A stretch of 64,000 nt of DNA from Nostoc sp. FACHB-892 (GTDB lineage Bacteria > Cyanobacteriota > Cyanobacteriia > Cyanobacteriales > Nostocaceae), in NCBI RefSeq assembly GCF_014698795.1, contig NZ_JACJTR010000027.1, positions 1-64,000 on the forward strand. Reading direction: 5' to 3'. Shown here one piece after another: positions 16,196-25,835 of this stretch (the stretch's first letter is position 1; every line of letters starts with the position of its first letter). The notes below the pieces were generated by a model. That model saw only the letters and a program-made list of their open reading frames with translations. It searched no databases and had not been told where the DNA came from. The translations under genes were made by a program, and so were the position numbers.

Positions 16196-17932
16196 ATGTC
16201 AACTGCCACATTAACGCCCAACCATAGCAGAGATGTACAAGTTGCTGAAATTGGTAAAAATACTCTGATTCTACGATCGCGGACTTGGGACAGATTAAAA
16301 TTTGAGGTGGAGTATTCCCGGCAACGGGGAACTACAGCGAATTCTTATCTGATTCAAGCTGATAAAAAGGCTTTAATTGACCCTCCTGGCGAATCTTTTA
16401 CCGAAATTTACCTTCAGCAACTTGCACAACATTTAAACTTCACCACGCTAGATTACATTGTTCTCGGTCATGTCAACCCAAACCGCAGCGCAACTCTGCA
16501 AGTATTGCTCTCTCAGGTTCCTCAAGCCACTATAATTTGTTCTCGCCCCGCCGCCAATGCTCTCAAAACCGCCTTTCCCGAATTGGAGTCACGTATTCAA
16601 GCGGTGCGATCTGGGGATACTTTAGATGTAGGACAAGGACATCATCTATCATTTGTCACCGTACCAACTCCCCGTTGGGCCGATGGACTTTGTACCTATG
16701 ATTCTGCAACAAAAATTCTCTACACAGATAAACTTTTTGGCGCTCATATTTGCGAAGATACTTTGTTTGATGAAGATTGGAAGGGGTTAGATGCGGAACG
16801 TCGTTATTATTTTGAATGTCTCCATGCTCCCCAAGCTAAACAAGTTGAAGCAGCATTAGATAAATTGTCAGTTTTGGGAGCCAGATGTTTTGCCCCAGCA
16901 CACGGGCCTGTTGTTCGTTACAGCCTCAGCCGTTTTACTTATGATTACCGTCAATGGTGCCAAGGACAAAAATCTCAAGAGTTGAGCGTTGCCTTGCTTT
17001 ATGCTTCTGCTTATGGAAATACAGCAATTATGGCGAATGCGATCGCTCAAGGTTTGATCCAAAATGGAGTTAATGTAGAATCAATCAACTGTGAACTAGC
17101 CGATTCTGCCGAGATTAACCGCATTGTAGAAGCTTGCGATGGTTTGATTATCGGTTCACCCACTTTAGGCGGTCATGCACCTACTCAAATTCAAACTGCT
17201 TTAGGAATAGTCCTCTCGGTGGCGGCTAAAACTAAGTTAGCCGGGGTGTTTGGTTCCTACGGTTGGAGTGGCGAGGCAATAGATTTAATCGAAAGCAAGC
17301 TCAAAGATGCTAATTATCAACTAGGGTTTGAAACAATTCGGGTGCGTTTCAGTCCTACTCCTGAGATTCTTCAGCAGTGTCAAGAAGCAGGTGCTTTGTT
17401 TGCCCAAAACTTGAAGAAAACTAAAAAACTGCGTTCTTCCCGCCAGATTGTGACAGAAACCCATGTAGATCGTACCGAACAAGCTGTGGGGCGGATCATT
17501 GGTTCTCTGTGTGTTGTGACAACTTGTGATGAAGAAACTCACAAAGGGGTTTTAACTTCTTGGGTATCGCAGGCAACTTTTAACCCGCCAGGAATTATGA
17601 TTGCGATCGCTAACGAGCAGAATGCGGATTTAATGCATCATCCTGGTGATAAATTTGTGCTGAATATCCTCAAAGAAGGAAGAAATGTCCGACGCTATTT
17701 TTCTCGTCACAGCACTTTAGGCGATAACCCCTTTGCGAATCTTGACACAAAAACTGCTCTTAATGGTTGTTTGATTTTGAATGAGGCATTAGCCTATTTA
17801 GAATGTACGGTGCAAAATCAGCTTGAATGTGGCGATCGATGGTTAATTTATGCCGTCATCGATCACGGTGAAGTGTTGGAAAATGAAGGTGTCACTGCTT
17901 TGGAGTATCGGAAATCTGGCAGCTACTATTAA
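16196..17932 (+). CDS. flv2: Flavodiiron protein Flv2
   Basis: A 578-residue partner of Flv4 with the same three-domain layout. Its diiron site is altered: the HxExDH motif reads HVNPNRS, the next His position reads PRWAD, and the Asp position reads TDKLFGAH, so acidic and His ligands are replaced by Asn, Arg and Lys. Such basic substitutions are typical of Flv2 and Flv1 and suggest a non-classical metal site. The ATG at 16196 is chosen because AGAGG lies eight bases before it; an open frame from 16127 only adds repeat-derived residues. It ends the flv4 operon. Confidence 0.92.
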   Translation: MSTATLTPNHSRDVQVAEIGKNTLILRSRTWDRLKFEVEYSRQRGTTANSYLIQADKKALIDPPGESFTEIYLQQLAQHLNFTTLDYIVLGHVNPNRSATLQVLLSQVPQATIICSRPAANALKTAFPELESRIQAVRSGDTLDVGQGHHLSFVTVPTPRWADGLCTYDSATKILYTDKLFGAHICEDTLFDEDWKGLDAERRYYFECLHAPQAKQVEAALDKLSVLGARCFAPAHGPVVRYSLSRFTYDYRQWCQGQKSQELSVALLYASAYGNTAIMANAIAQGLIQNGVNVESINCELADSAEINRIVEACDGLIIGSPTLGGHAPTQIQTALGIVLSVAAKTKLAGVFGSYGWSGEAIDLIESKLKDANYQLGFETIRVRFSPTPEILQQCQEAGALFAQNLKKTKKLRSSRQIVTETHVDRTEQAVGRIIGSLCVVTTCDEETHKGVLTSWVSQATFNPPGIMIAIANEQNADLMHHPGDKFVLNILKEGRNVRRYFSRHSTLGDNPFANLDTKTALNGCLILNEALAYLECTVQNQLECGDRWLIYAVIDHGEVLENEGVTALEYRKSGSYY

Positions 17933-18005
17933 GCTGACTTTTTACGGTCTTTGAAAAACCTCTCTCTAAATCTGTCTCCTAAAAGGCTACGGTGTACACA
18001 CAAGT

Positions 18006-18173
18006 GCTTTCGTTGAGAACACGAGAGCTTTCGTTCAGAACATGAGGGCTTTCGTTCAGAACACGAAGGCTTTCGTTCAGAACACGAGGGCTTTCGTTCA
18101 GAACACGAAGGCTTTCGTTCAGAACACGAAGGCTTTCGTTCAGAACACGAAGGCTTTCGTTCAGAACACAAGT
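18006..18173. repeat. Eight-unit tandem array of 21-bp hairpins
   Basis: Units start at 18006, 18027, 18048, 18069, 18090, 18111, 18132 and 18153, with the consensus GCTTTCGTTCAGAACACGAAG. Each unit has CTTTCGT and ACGAAGG around TCAGAAC, so each can fold into a 7-bp hairpin with a 7-base loop. The first units are the most diverged. It lies just 3' of flv2 and 3' of the convergent lipoprotein gene. Because the unit length is a multiple of three, frames stay open through it and give spurious heptapeptide repeats. Confidence 0.9.
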
Positions 18174-18347
18174 CTTTTTTGAGCTTTTGAGGGAATGAAA
18201 CAGCCCTGCCCTTCTTAAGGGGGATTTAGGGGTATCTAAAACTTTTGATACCGACAATAGGACTTTTCAAACATCCTCTTAAAAAAGGGGGCTAAGAGTC
18301 TATTGCATTACTTGACTATTTTAATGGATTATCCAAAATTTAGCTGA

Positions 18348-19259
18348 TTAATTTTGAAAACATCCTTTCTTAATTTTACTAAAAATAAAAGGTCTCTCAA
18401 AATATTCTCCTAACCTAGCCTTGCAAGCAGGTAGCCCTAATTTGGCACGAAATTCTTCGTCATATACTGCTTCTTGCCAATTTTCTGCCGATTTAATCTG
18501 CTCGATCGTCAGATTTTTAGCATGACGAAAATCTGCTCTATCTACATTACTTTGAGTCAAGTCAACATCACGGAGATTAGCACCTCTTAAATCTACTCCA
18601 TTTAATTTTGCGACATTTAATCTAACACCACTTAAATTTATATCTCTTAAATCTAAGAAGGTTAATTCACTATAAGTTAAATTAGCATTTTGCAAGTTTG
18701 CTGATTGAAGATTGACATCATGAAAACTGACATAAGATAAATTAGCATTATTTAGATTTGCTTCCGCTAAGTCTACATCTGCAAGGTAGATACTTTTTAA
18801 GTTAGCACTACTTAAATTCGCAGCACGGAGATTACTATCAGAAATAAATAAACCAGAGAGATTCGTATTAGATAAGTTAGCAAATTGTAAGTTAACATTA
18901 TCTAACGAAACTTGATAGTTTGCATTACAACTAAAATCAATATCACCGATTTCTGAAAATCCCGATTCTCCATGATCTTCAGATATCACAGTCCATCGCA
19001 TCTCTGCTTGGCGTAGATCAGCACCTTGTAAATTTGCACCATCTAATTTAGCATCTGTCAGTTCAGCTTCTCTTAAATCTGCTCCAGCTAAATCAGCATT
19101 TTTTAAATCTGCACCGCCTAAATCACACTTAGGACATTTTTTAGTTGTCAGCAACTGGTTTATGTGATTGAGATTTGCACTTCTTTTAGCCTCACAATCT
19201 GTACAACCAGAAAGAAAACTAATTAATAGAACTGATGCAATTAGTTTTTTTAATTTCAT
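18348..19259 (-). CDS. Pentapeptide repeat lipoprotein
   Basis: A 303-residue exported protein. The ATG at 19259 begins a lipoprotein signal peptide (KLKKLIASVLLISFLSGC) with lipobox LSGC, so it should be lipid-anchored. The body consists of A(D/N)LxX pentapeptides in two blocks (about residues 45-85 and 110-245), separated by a non-repeat insert around ISEDHGESGFSEIGDIDFSC. The C-terminal ~55 residues lack the repeat and hold two cysteines. A longer frame from a TTG at 19271 would add only four residues. Function unknown. Confidence 0.85.
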   Translation of the reverse strand: MKLKKLIASVLLISFLSGCTDCEAKRSANLNHINQLLTTKKCPKCDLGGADLKNADLAGADLREAELTDAKLDGANLQGADLRQAEMRWTVISEDHGESGFSEIGDIDFSCNANYQVSLDNVNLQFANLSNTNLSGLFISDSNLRAANLSSANLKSIYLADVDLAEANLNNANLSYVSFHDVNLQSANLQNANLTYSELTFLDLRDINLSGVRLNVAKLNGVDLRGANLRDVDLTQSNVDRADFRHAKNLTIEQIKSAENWQEAVYDEEFRAKLGLPACKARLGEYFERPFIFSKIKKGCFQN

Positions 19260-19415
19260 ATAGATATTCAATTATGAATTATCAATTATTTTTATACAAA
19301 GAGATTTTTCAGGAACTTTACCCATTATCGGCGAATCTTAGTGCCAGTCCCCCATACCCAATATCGTGATCTAAGATTGTTGGGTATTCTATAAATTGCG
19401 ATCGCCACTATACCG

Positions 19416-20420
19416 ATGATCGAAGTTGAGCATCTAAGTAAAATATACGGCTCTACCCCAGCAATTACCGATGTCACTTTTAGTGTCGAACCTGGGGAGA
19501 TTTTAGGGTTGCTGGGCCCCAATGGCGCTGGTAAAACTACAACCATGCGGATTCTAGCCGGTTATTTACCGGCAACCAATGGAAATGCCCGGATTGCTGG
19601 TTATGATGTCCATGAAAATTCCCTGGCTGTACGCCAACGAATTGGTTATTTACCGGAAACACCGCCGTTATATCCAGACATGACGGTGGAGGGATTTTTG
19701 CATTTTGTAGCGCGAATTAAGGGAGTATCAGCAGGCGATCGCCCCAACAAGGTAACAGCCGCTATCGAACGCTGCAACTTAGAAGACAAGCGGCGGGTGA
19801 TTATTCGCAAACTCTCTAAAGGATATCGCCAAAGGGTAGGAATTGCTCAAGCGATCGTCCACGATCCACCAGCGATCATTTTAGATGAACCCACCGTTGG
19901 ACTCGATCCCCGACAAATAATTGAGGTGCGGAATTTAATCAAAAGCCTCGCTGGTACTCACACAATTATTCTTTCCACGCACATTTTGCCAGAAGTCAGC
20001 ATGACTTGTAGCCGCGTCGCCATCATCAATCGCGGTAAAGTTGTGGCAACTAATACACCAGAAAACTTGATGACTCAGTTGACAGGTGGCTCCGGGTATG
20101 AGTTGGAAATAGAAGGAGAAGCTGCCCTAGCGAAACAAGTATTGCAAAATGTCGCGGGTGTGAGTTTGATAGAATCAATTCCGACAACTGGAGGCCATCA
20201 ACCCCAGGAAAACCGCGCTTATTTGCGGGTGATATCGCAACCGGGAAAAGAACCAGGAAAGGATATTGTTGCAACATTAGTGCGTGCAGGCTTTGGTTTA
20301 CATGAACTGCGGCGAGTAAACGCTACCTTAGAAGATGTATTCTTGCAACTAACCACAGAAGAAAAGAAATTCGAGACTGAGGTAGACTTAGCAGCAGACA
20401 AAGAAGGAGAAGCAGCATAA
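19416..20420 (+). CDS. ABC transporter ATP-binding protein, GldA-like
   Basis: A 334-residue ATPase. Walker A is GPNGAGKTT (residues 34-42), signature LSKGYRQR (133-140), Walker B IILDEPT (154-160) and the H-loop STHILPE. The C-terminal ~100 residues form the extension typical of ABC-2 type exporters. It is the first gene of a four-gene cluster with an ABC-2 permease, a GldG-like protein and a DUF4340 protein, the layout of Gld-type exporters; the permease start codon follows its stop directly. The substrate is not known, and gliding should not be assumed. Confidence 0.88.
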   Translation: MIEVEHLSKIYGSTPAITDVTFSVEPGEILGLLGPNGAGKTTTMRILAGYLPATNGNARIAGYDVHENSLAVRQRIGYLPETPPLYPDMTVEGFLHFVARIKGVSAGDRPNKVTAAIERCNLEDKRRVIIRKLSKGYRQRVGIAQAIVHDPPAIILDEPTVGLDPRQIIEVRNLIKSLAGTHTIILSTHILPEVSMTCSRVAIINRGKVVATNTPENLMTQLTGGSGYELEIEGEAALAKQVLQNVAGVSLIESIPTTGGHQPQENRAYLRVISQPGKEPGKDIVATLVRAGFGLHELRRVNATLEDVFLQLTTEEKKFETEVDLAADKEGEAA

Positions 20421-21233
20421 ATGGGTGTAGTGCTGAGTAATATTATTGCCATTTATCGCCGAGAGTTGCAGAGTTATTTTGTATCGCCTTTAGCTTATGC
20501 GATCGCAGGCATATTTTGGCTCATCGCTGGGTTATTCTTCGTGATGATTTTGCTAGGGCCAGATGGCATTTTGCTAGGAGTCGCGGCAATAGATGCACAA
20601 GGGCAACAACTAGGAGTGCCAACACCGCCGATAGATGTGCCCTACGAATTTGTCCGAGCATTTTTAGATCGCATGGGCTGGCTATTGTTATTTATCCTGC
20701 CAATTCTCTCGATGGGACTCTATGCCGAAGAACGTAAGCGGGGCACTTTGGAACTATTAGCCACCTCACCAATCACCAATTGGGCGGTAGCTGTAGGTAA
20801 GTTATTAGGCGTGCTAACATTTTTTACTACGATGGTTGTACCCATGCTAGTGTTAGAAGCGATCGCCATCAGTGGATCAAATCCACCAATGGCGTTCTCA
20901 ATTCCCTTGTTGGGTCATTTTGGATTAATCTTGCTAGCAGCAGCAATTTTATCTGTAGGAATGTTTATTTCTTCTTTAACAGACAGCACAATTCTGTCTG
21001 CCGTCTTCACCTTTGCAGTAATTTTATTATTGTTATTGATTGATTTAATCGCCAAAATTGTCCCTGGACCCGTGGGCGAAGCATTAGGTCATCTGTCGTT
21101 ACTGAAACATTACAACACTTTAATTCAAGGGATTTTTGATACCAGCGCCTTAATTTTATTCGCCAGTTACATTTTTTTGGGCATTTTTCTCACTGCTCAA
21201 TCAATTGATGCACTGCGCTTTCAAAGGCAATAG
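20421..21233 (+). CDS. ABC-2 type permease, GldF-like
   Basis: A 270-residue permease with six predicted membrane helices, for example LAYAIAGIFWLIAGLFFVMI near residue 25 and a last helix LILFASYIFLGIFLT. YAEERKRGTLELLATSP is the conserved cytoplasmic coupling element of ABC-2 permeases. Its ATG abuts the stop of the ATPase gene (TAAATG), indicating coupled translation. It should form the membrane channel for the ATPase upstream. Confidence 0.88.
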   Translation: MGVVLSNIIAIYRRELQSYFVSPLAYAIAGIFWLIAGLFFVMILLGPDGILLGVAAIDAQGQQLGVPTPPIDVPYEFVRAFLDRMGWLLLFILPILSMGLYAEERKRGTLELLATSPITNWAVAVGKLLGVLTFFTTMVVPMLVLEAIAISGSNPPMAFSIPLLGHFGLILLAAAILSVGMFISSLTDSTILSAVFTFAVILLLLLIDLIAKIVPGPVGEALGHLSLLKHYNTLIQGIFDTSALILFASYIFLGIFLTAQSIDALRFQRQ

Positions 21234-21447
21234 TCTTATGAGTTATGAGTTACAAGTTAGGAGTGAGGAGTTAAAAGTCATTAGGACTTAAGCAAAGTAA
21301 AGTAATGAAAAAACTAACTGAAAGCGACGCATCCGCACAGCGTCTTGTAGAGAAGAGAACAAAGGAATAATACTTTCAGAGAGTCTATAACTTATAATTC
21401 CTAACTCCTAACTCCTAACTGCTCACTCCTCACTTCAGTCTAATAAT

Positions 21448-23058
21448 ATGAAGATAGTTGCAAAAAATAAACTGTGGAAATATCTGTTTTGGTTGGGCCC
21501 ATTCCTTATTGCTGTCGGCTTAACAATTGGGTTAGTCTCTGAACAGTGGGGACTAATTACATTAGCATTTTTGATTACAGGAATTGTGATCTGTGGGTTG
21601 GGGATAATATGGCAAAGCTACCAGACTAGTTGGTGGAAACGTCGTTCTACACAAGCTGGGACTAATGCCTTAGTGGCAACTCTCGCAGTGTTGGCAATTT
21701 TAGGATTGATTAACTTTTTAGGAACTCGTTATCACTTGCGGGCAGACTTAACAGAAAGTCAATTGTTTACTCTTGCGCCCCAGTCGCGGGAACTGGTGAG
21801 GGCTTTGCCACAGCCACTTAAAGTGTGGGTGTTTGATATTAACCAAAATCCCCAAGACCGAGAACTGCTTGAAAATTATCAGAGACAAAGCTCAAAATTT
21901 CAATTTGAGTACATCGACCCGCAAGCTAGACCAGGACTTGCAGAAAAGTTTGGTGTCAAAGATTACGGAGAAGTTTACCTAGAATCTGGCGATAAACGGC
22001 AATTAGTGCAAACAGTAAATCAAAATGAGCGCTTGTCAGAAATCAGATTAACTAGTCGCCTGCAACAACTAACAAGTTCAACCACAGCCAAAGCTTATTT
22101 AATTCAAGGTCATGGCGAACGTCAACTTTCTGCTGGTAAAGGTGCAATATCACAAGCGGTTCAGGGATTAGGCGACAAAAATTTCACAACGTCACCGTTA
22201 AATTTAGGAGAAACTTCTAAAGTTCCTCAAGATGCTGCTGTAGTGATAGTGGCTGGCCCCAAGCGAGGGCTGTTTGAAGGCGAAGTCAAAGCTTTGCAAG
22301 ACTATCTTAATCGCGGTGGTAATTTACTGCTGATGATTGATCATAATACCGATCCCAAAGTTGACAGCTTGCTACAAGACTGGGGTGTTCGTCTAGATAA
22401 TCGTTTAGCAGTCGATATCTCTAGCGAAAGCGTGGTAGGACTTGGCCCTGCTGCACCCTTAGTCACAGAATATGGAGAACATCCGATTACCAAAGATTTC
22501 GGTAACGGTAATTCTTTTTATCCGATTGCGCGACCACTGGAAATTACCTCTGTGCCTGGTGTTGAGGCTACTCCTTTGCTACTAACTAAACCCTACCCCA
22601 ACAGTTGGGCAGAAAGCGACCTCCAAAGCGAAAAATTGGAGTTTAATGAGGGTAAAGACCTCAAAGGGCCTCTAACCTTGGGCGTTGCCTTAACAAGAAA
22701 ACAAGCAGCTAAATCTGCTTCCACTCCCCCTGCTCCCCCTACCTCCCCTGCCCCGACTCCTTCCCCCATTCCCTCATCTCAAACAGCCACCGAATCCCGG
22801 TTAGTGGTTTTAGGAAATTCCGATTTCGCCACCGATGGTTTGTTTCAACAGCAATTAAATGGAGATGTATTCCTCAACTCAGTTACTTGGCTGAGTCAAC
22901 AGGATCAGCAACCCCTTTCCATTCGCCCTAAAGAACCAAAAAACCGACGGATAACCCTGACAACCACACAAGGCAATCTTCTAATATTGTCATCTCTGTT
23001 GCTTTTACCTTTAATTGGGTTTGCGATCGCAGTTATTATCTGGTGGAAACGACGGTAA
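21448..23058 (+). CDS. GldG-like ABC-associated membrane protein
   Basis: A 536-residue protein. Three N-terminal hydrophobic helices (about residues 13-32, 35-57 and 73-96) are followed by a soluble domain with ADLTESQLFTLAPQSREL and YLIQGHGERQLS, a GldG-type domain. It also has a Pro-rich stretch (residues about 425-450) and a C-terminal helix (about 511-533). The soluble domain probably lies outside the membrane and cooperates with the ABC-2 exporter encoded upstream. The 215-base gap from the permease contains repeat-like sequence made of TAACTCC and GAGTTA units. Confidence 0.82.
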   Translation: MKIVAKNKLWKYLFWLGPFLIAVGLTIGLVSEQWGLITLAFLITGIVICGLGIIWQSYQTSWWKRRSTQAGTNALVATLAVLAILGLINFLGTRYHLRADLTESQLFTLAPQSRELVRALPQPLKVWVFDINQNPQDRELLENYQRQSSKFQFEYIDPQARPGLAEKFGVKDYGEVYLESGDKRQLVQTVNQNERLSEIRLTSRLQQLTSSTTAKAYLIQGHGERQLSAGKGAISQAVQGLGDKNFTTSPLNLGETSKVPQDAAVVIVAGPKRGLFEGEVKALQDYLNRGGNLLLMIDHNTDPKVDSLLQDWGVRLDNRLAVDISSESVVGLGPAAPLVTEYGEHPITKDFGNGNSFYPIARPLEITSVPGVEATPLLLTKPYPNSWAESDLQSEKLEFNEGKDLKGPLTLGVALTRKQAAKSASTPPAPPTSPAPTPSPIPSSQTATESRLVVLGNSDFATDGLFQQQLNGDVFLNSVTWLSQQDQQPLSIRPKEPKNRRITLTTTQGNLLILSSLLLLPLIGFAIAVIIWWKRR

Positions 23059-23102
23059 GAAGTAAGTTAGGAGTTAGGAGTTATAAATACTAACTCTTCA
23101 CC

Positions 23103-23125
23103 GATGACAAATGACAAATGACAAA
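23103..23125. repeat. Heptanucleotide STRR
   Basis: Three ATGACAA units lie just before the DUF4340 gene, inside the ABC cluster. Confidence 0.75.
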
Positions 23126-23135
23126 TGACTAAAAA

Positions 23136-23759
23136 ATGAAATTGCCGAGAACAACTTTAATTTTGATACTGCTAACGCTGGGTTTAGGCAGTTTTGTTTA
23201 TTTCTATGAAATTCGGGGTGCGACTGTACGAGAAGAAGTAAAGGAGCAAAAGCAGCAAATATTCTCTTTTGCAGAAGATGATGTGCAGTCTTTAACAGTT
23301 AAAACAAAAAAGCTTACTCTAAATCTGGAACGTAGCCCTGAATCTAGTAACCCTAAGTGGGTAATCAGATCTCCGATATCAGGCCCAGCCAATGATGCTA
23401 TTGTTTTTTATTTGATGGATTTGTTGGTCAAGGGTAATAGCGATCAAACCTTATCAACTCCAGTAAAAGAGCTTGGAGAATTTGCTCTAGATCAACCCCA
23501 AGCAACTATTAACATCACCCTAAAAAACCGACAAAGCCATCAGTTGATTTTAGGTAAATCTAACTTTAATGGTCGTTTCTTATATGCTCAAGCTGACCCT
23601 GCCACAAAACCTGATAGAAATATAAACGTGCTGTTGGTATCTACAGATTTTGCAAATGCCGTGAATCGGGAACTATCAGAGTGGAAACAACCTGTAGATA
23701 ATAGCCAGAAACTTCCTCCACTCACCATTCCTAAACCGACTCCGACAAACAGCAAATAA
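23136..23759 (+). CDS. DUF4340 domain protein
   Basis: A 207-residue protein with one N-terminal membrane anchor (TTLILILLTLGLGSFVYFYE). It is followed by a DUF4340-type domain with paired strands such as DVQSLTVKTKKLTLNLER and GKSNFNGRFLYAQ. DUF4340 proteins are regularly encoded next to GldG-like ABC exporters, as here, and are thought to be an outer component of the complex. The C-terminal ~20 residues are Pro-rich. Function unproven. Confidence 0.8.
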   Translation: MKLPRTTLILILLTLGLGSFVYFYEIRGATVREEVKEQKQQIFSFAEDDVQSLTVKTKKLTLNLERSPESSNPKWVIRSPISGPANDAIVFYLMDLLVKGNSDQTLSTPVKELGEFALDQPQATINITLKNRQSHQLILGKSNFNGRFLYAQADPATKPDRNINVLLVSTDFANAVNRELSEWKQPVDNSQKLPPLTIPKPTPTNSK

Positions 23760-23785
23760 TTAATTCAAAATCTGGCGATATTATT

Positions 23786-24640
23786 ATGACAAATCCGACA
23801 GCAACATTGCTGATTTCTTGCCCCGATCAACGGGGATTGGTAGCGAAATTTGCCAATTTCATCTATTCTAATGGTGGTAATATTATCCATGCAGATCAGC
23901 ATACAGATTTTGCTGCTGGGTTATTCCTTACGCGCATTGAATGGCAGTTAGATGGGTTCAATTTGCCGCGAGAGTTTATTGCTCCTGCATTTAATGCGAT
24001 CGCCCAACCTTTAGGCGCTAAGTGGGAAATACGTTTTTCTGATACAGTACCGCGCATTGCTATTTGGGTAAGTCGGCAAGACCATTGTCTATTTGACTTA
24101 ATTTGGCGACAACGCGCTAAAGAATTTATTGCTGAAATTCCTTTAATTATTAGTAACCATTCTAATTTAAAGGTAGTTGCAGAGCAATTTAATATTGACT
24201 TCCAGCATATTTCCATCAATAAAGATAATAAAGCAGAACAAGAAACCCAACAATTAGAATTATTACGCAAGTACAAAATAGATTTAGTTGTATTGGCTAA
24301 ATATATGCAGATTGTTAGTGCAGATTTTATTAGTCAATTTCCGCAAATTATTAATATACATCATTCATTTTTACCAGCTTTTATCGGAGCAAATCCCTAT
24401 CATCGAGCTTTTGAACGTGGTGTGAAAATTATTGGTGCAACTGCTCATTATGCCACTGCTGATTTAGATGCAGGCCCAATTATTGAACAGGATGTGGTGC
24501 GAGTTAGTCACCGTGATGAAGTTGATGATTTGGTGAGAAAAGGCAAAGATTTGGAGAGAGTTGTATTAGCAAGAGCAGTGCGATCGCACTTGCAAAATCG
24601 TGTATTAGTCTATGGTAATAGGACAGTGGTATTTGAGTAA
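23786..24640 (+). CDS. purU: Formyltetrahydrofolate deformylase
   Basis: A 284-residue enzyme that hydrolyses 10-formyl-tetrahydrofolate to formate and tetrahydrofolate, balancing one-carbon pools and feeding formate to purine synthesis. The N-terminus is an ACT domain (ATLLISCPDQRGLVAKFANF). The C-terminal formyltransferase fold has NIHHSFLPAFIGANPYHRAF with the catalytic His, and HYATADLDAGPIIEQD with the catalytic Asp. Length and order fit PurU exactly. It follows the DUF4340 gene by 26 bases on the same strand, so it may be co-transcribed. Confidence 0.93.
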   Translation: MTNPTATLLISCPDQRGLVAKFANFIYSNGGNIIHADQHTDFAAGLFLTRIEWQLDGFNLPREFIAPAFNAIAQPLGAKWEIRFSDTVPRIAIWVSRQDHCLFDLIWRQRAKEFIAEIPLIISNHSNLKVVAEQFNIDFQHISINKDNKAEQETQQLELLRKYKIDLVVLAKYMQIVSADFISQFPQIINIHHSFLPAFIGANPYHRAFERGVKIIGATAHYATADLDAGPIIEQDVVRVSHRDEVDDLVRKGKDLERVVLARAVRSHLQNRVLVYGNRTVVFE

Positions 24641-24843
24641 TCTGCTAAAGTCGCAAAATACGTAGGTAAGGGCAGGCATTGCCGTGCCCCTACAGCATGG
24701 TCTATTTACGTAGTTTACCGCCGTAGGCATCGCAGGATAATTAAGAAAAGCCTGAAAACTTCCTCAAGCTCACTAATTCACATCACAATGCATTTGTAAA
24801 GTGCCTAAGCCGTAATTTAGAAGTAATTAGGAATCAAACTATA

Positions 24844-25509
24844 CTAATATCGCTTGATAGCTAAAGTTAGTCCATCGGCGATGGGGACAAGAGAGAGAGT
24901 AACCCGTTCGTCATGATGTAACTTCTCGTTGAGTGCCCGAATTGATTGGGTGCTTTCATCTTGATTTTGCGGATCAGCAACTTGTCCTGACCATAAAACA
25001 TTATCAATGGCAATCAATCCACCTGGACGAATTAATTTCAGCGATCGCTCATAATATCCATCATAATTTTCTTTATCAGCATCAATAAAAGCAAAATCAA
25101 ATGTCTCTGTTTGCCCAGTTGCCAACAGTTGATCTAAAGTTTCCAAAGCTGGTGCCAATCGCAGATCGATTTTATCGGCAACCCCAGCTTCTTGCCAATA
25201 CCGCCGGGCGATCGCAGTGAATTCTTCACTCACATCAGCAGCGATAATCTTGCCATCATCAGGAAGCGCTAAGGCAACCGAGAGTGAGCTATAACCAGTA
25301 AATACACCAACTTCCAAGGTTTTCTTGGCTCCAATCAGCTGTACCAGCAGTCTCATAAACTGCCCTTGTTCTGGTGAAATCTGCATTGTGCCACTGGGAT
25401 GGCTGGCGGTTTCTTGGCGCAATTTCAAAAGAATCTCCGGTTCTCGTAGCGAAACGGACAAAAGGTAATTATAGAGTTGGTTATCAAGACCTATAGACTG
25501 TTTTGGCAT
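24844..25509 (-). CDS. SAM-dependent O-methyltransferase, caffeoyl-CoA type
   Basis: A 221-residue class I methyltransferase. LEVGVFTGYSSLSVALALP (about residues 60-78) is the SAM-binding glycine loop, DFAFIDADKENYDGYYE holds the divalent-metal Asp, and IAIDNVLWSGQVADP is the family's third motif. This catechol/caffeoyl-CoA O-methyltransferase group methylates catechol hydroxyls with Mg2+. The natural substrate in cyanobacteria is not fixed by sequence; some relatives act on mycosporine or phenolic compounds. Confidence 0.88.
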   Translation of the reverse strand: MPKQSIGLDNQLYNYLLSVSLREPEILLKLRQETASHPSGTMQISPEQGQFMRLLVQLIGAKKTLEVGVFTGYSSLSVALALPDDGKIIAADVSEEFTAIARRYWQEAGVADKIDLRLAPALETLDQLLATGQTETFDFAFIDADKENYDGYYERSLKLIRPGGLIAIDNVLWSGQVADPQNQDESTQSIRALNEKLHHDERVTLSLVPIADGLTLAIKRY

Positions 25510-25835
25510 GGTAGATGACAGACTTGGAAGAATCTACAGTTATACTATCGCCAAATACTAGTACCGCAAGGCGGAAGTCAAAAGTATTATGGAATAATCT
25601 GTTTAGGGTTTTTTAAAGGAAATTTAAAAACCTGCCAAAATGGCAACCAGACTCTGATTAACCAAGTTAAATTGTACAAAGATAAACGACTTCAAGGGTT
25701 TTGTTATCAGGGGCTACCATCTAAGAAAATTCCTCTTGTAAAACACCATATACTAAGTGATTTACAAAAATAACTATTTTTAGTAATTATTAGTAGAGGA
25801 TTTTTCTAGGCAAATAAATATTAATAATTAGGTTT

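Noticed and set aside
18006..18173. CRISPR array.
   Set aside because: The units follow each other without spacers and no cas genes are near. It is a plain tandem repeat.
17929..18257. Two overlapping minus-strand open frames encoding PSCSERK-type and VLNESLR-type heptapeptide repeats.
   Set aside because: They are produced by the 21-bp tandem DNA repeat, whose length is a multiple of three and lacks stops in several frames. There is no ribosome-binding site or family likeness.
19416..23759. Calling the ABC cluster a gliding-motility system.
   Set aside because: Only GldA, GldF and GldG-like parts and DUF4340 are present, and such clusters occur in non-gliding bacteria; the substrate is unknown.
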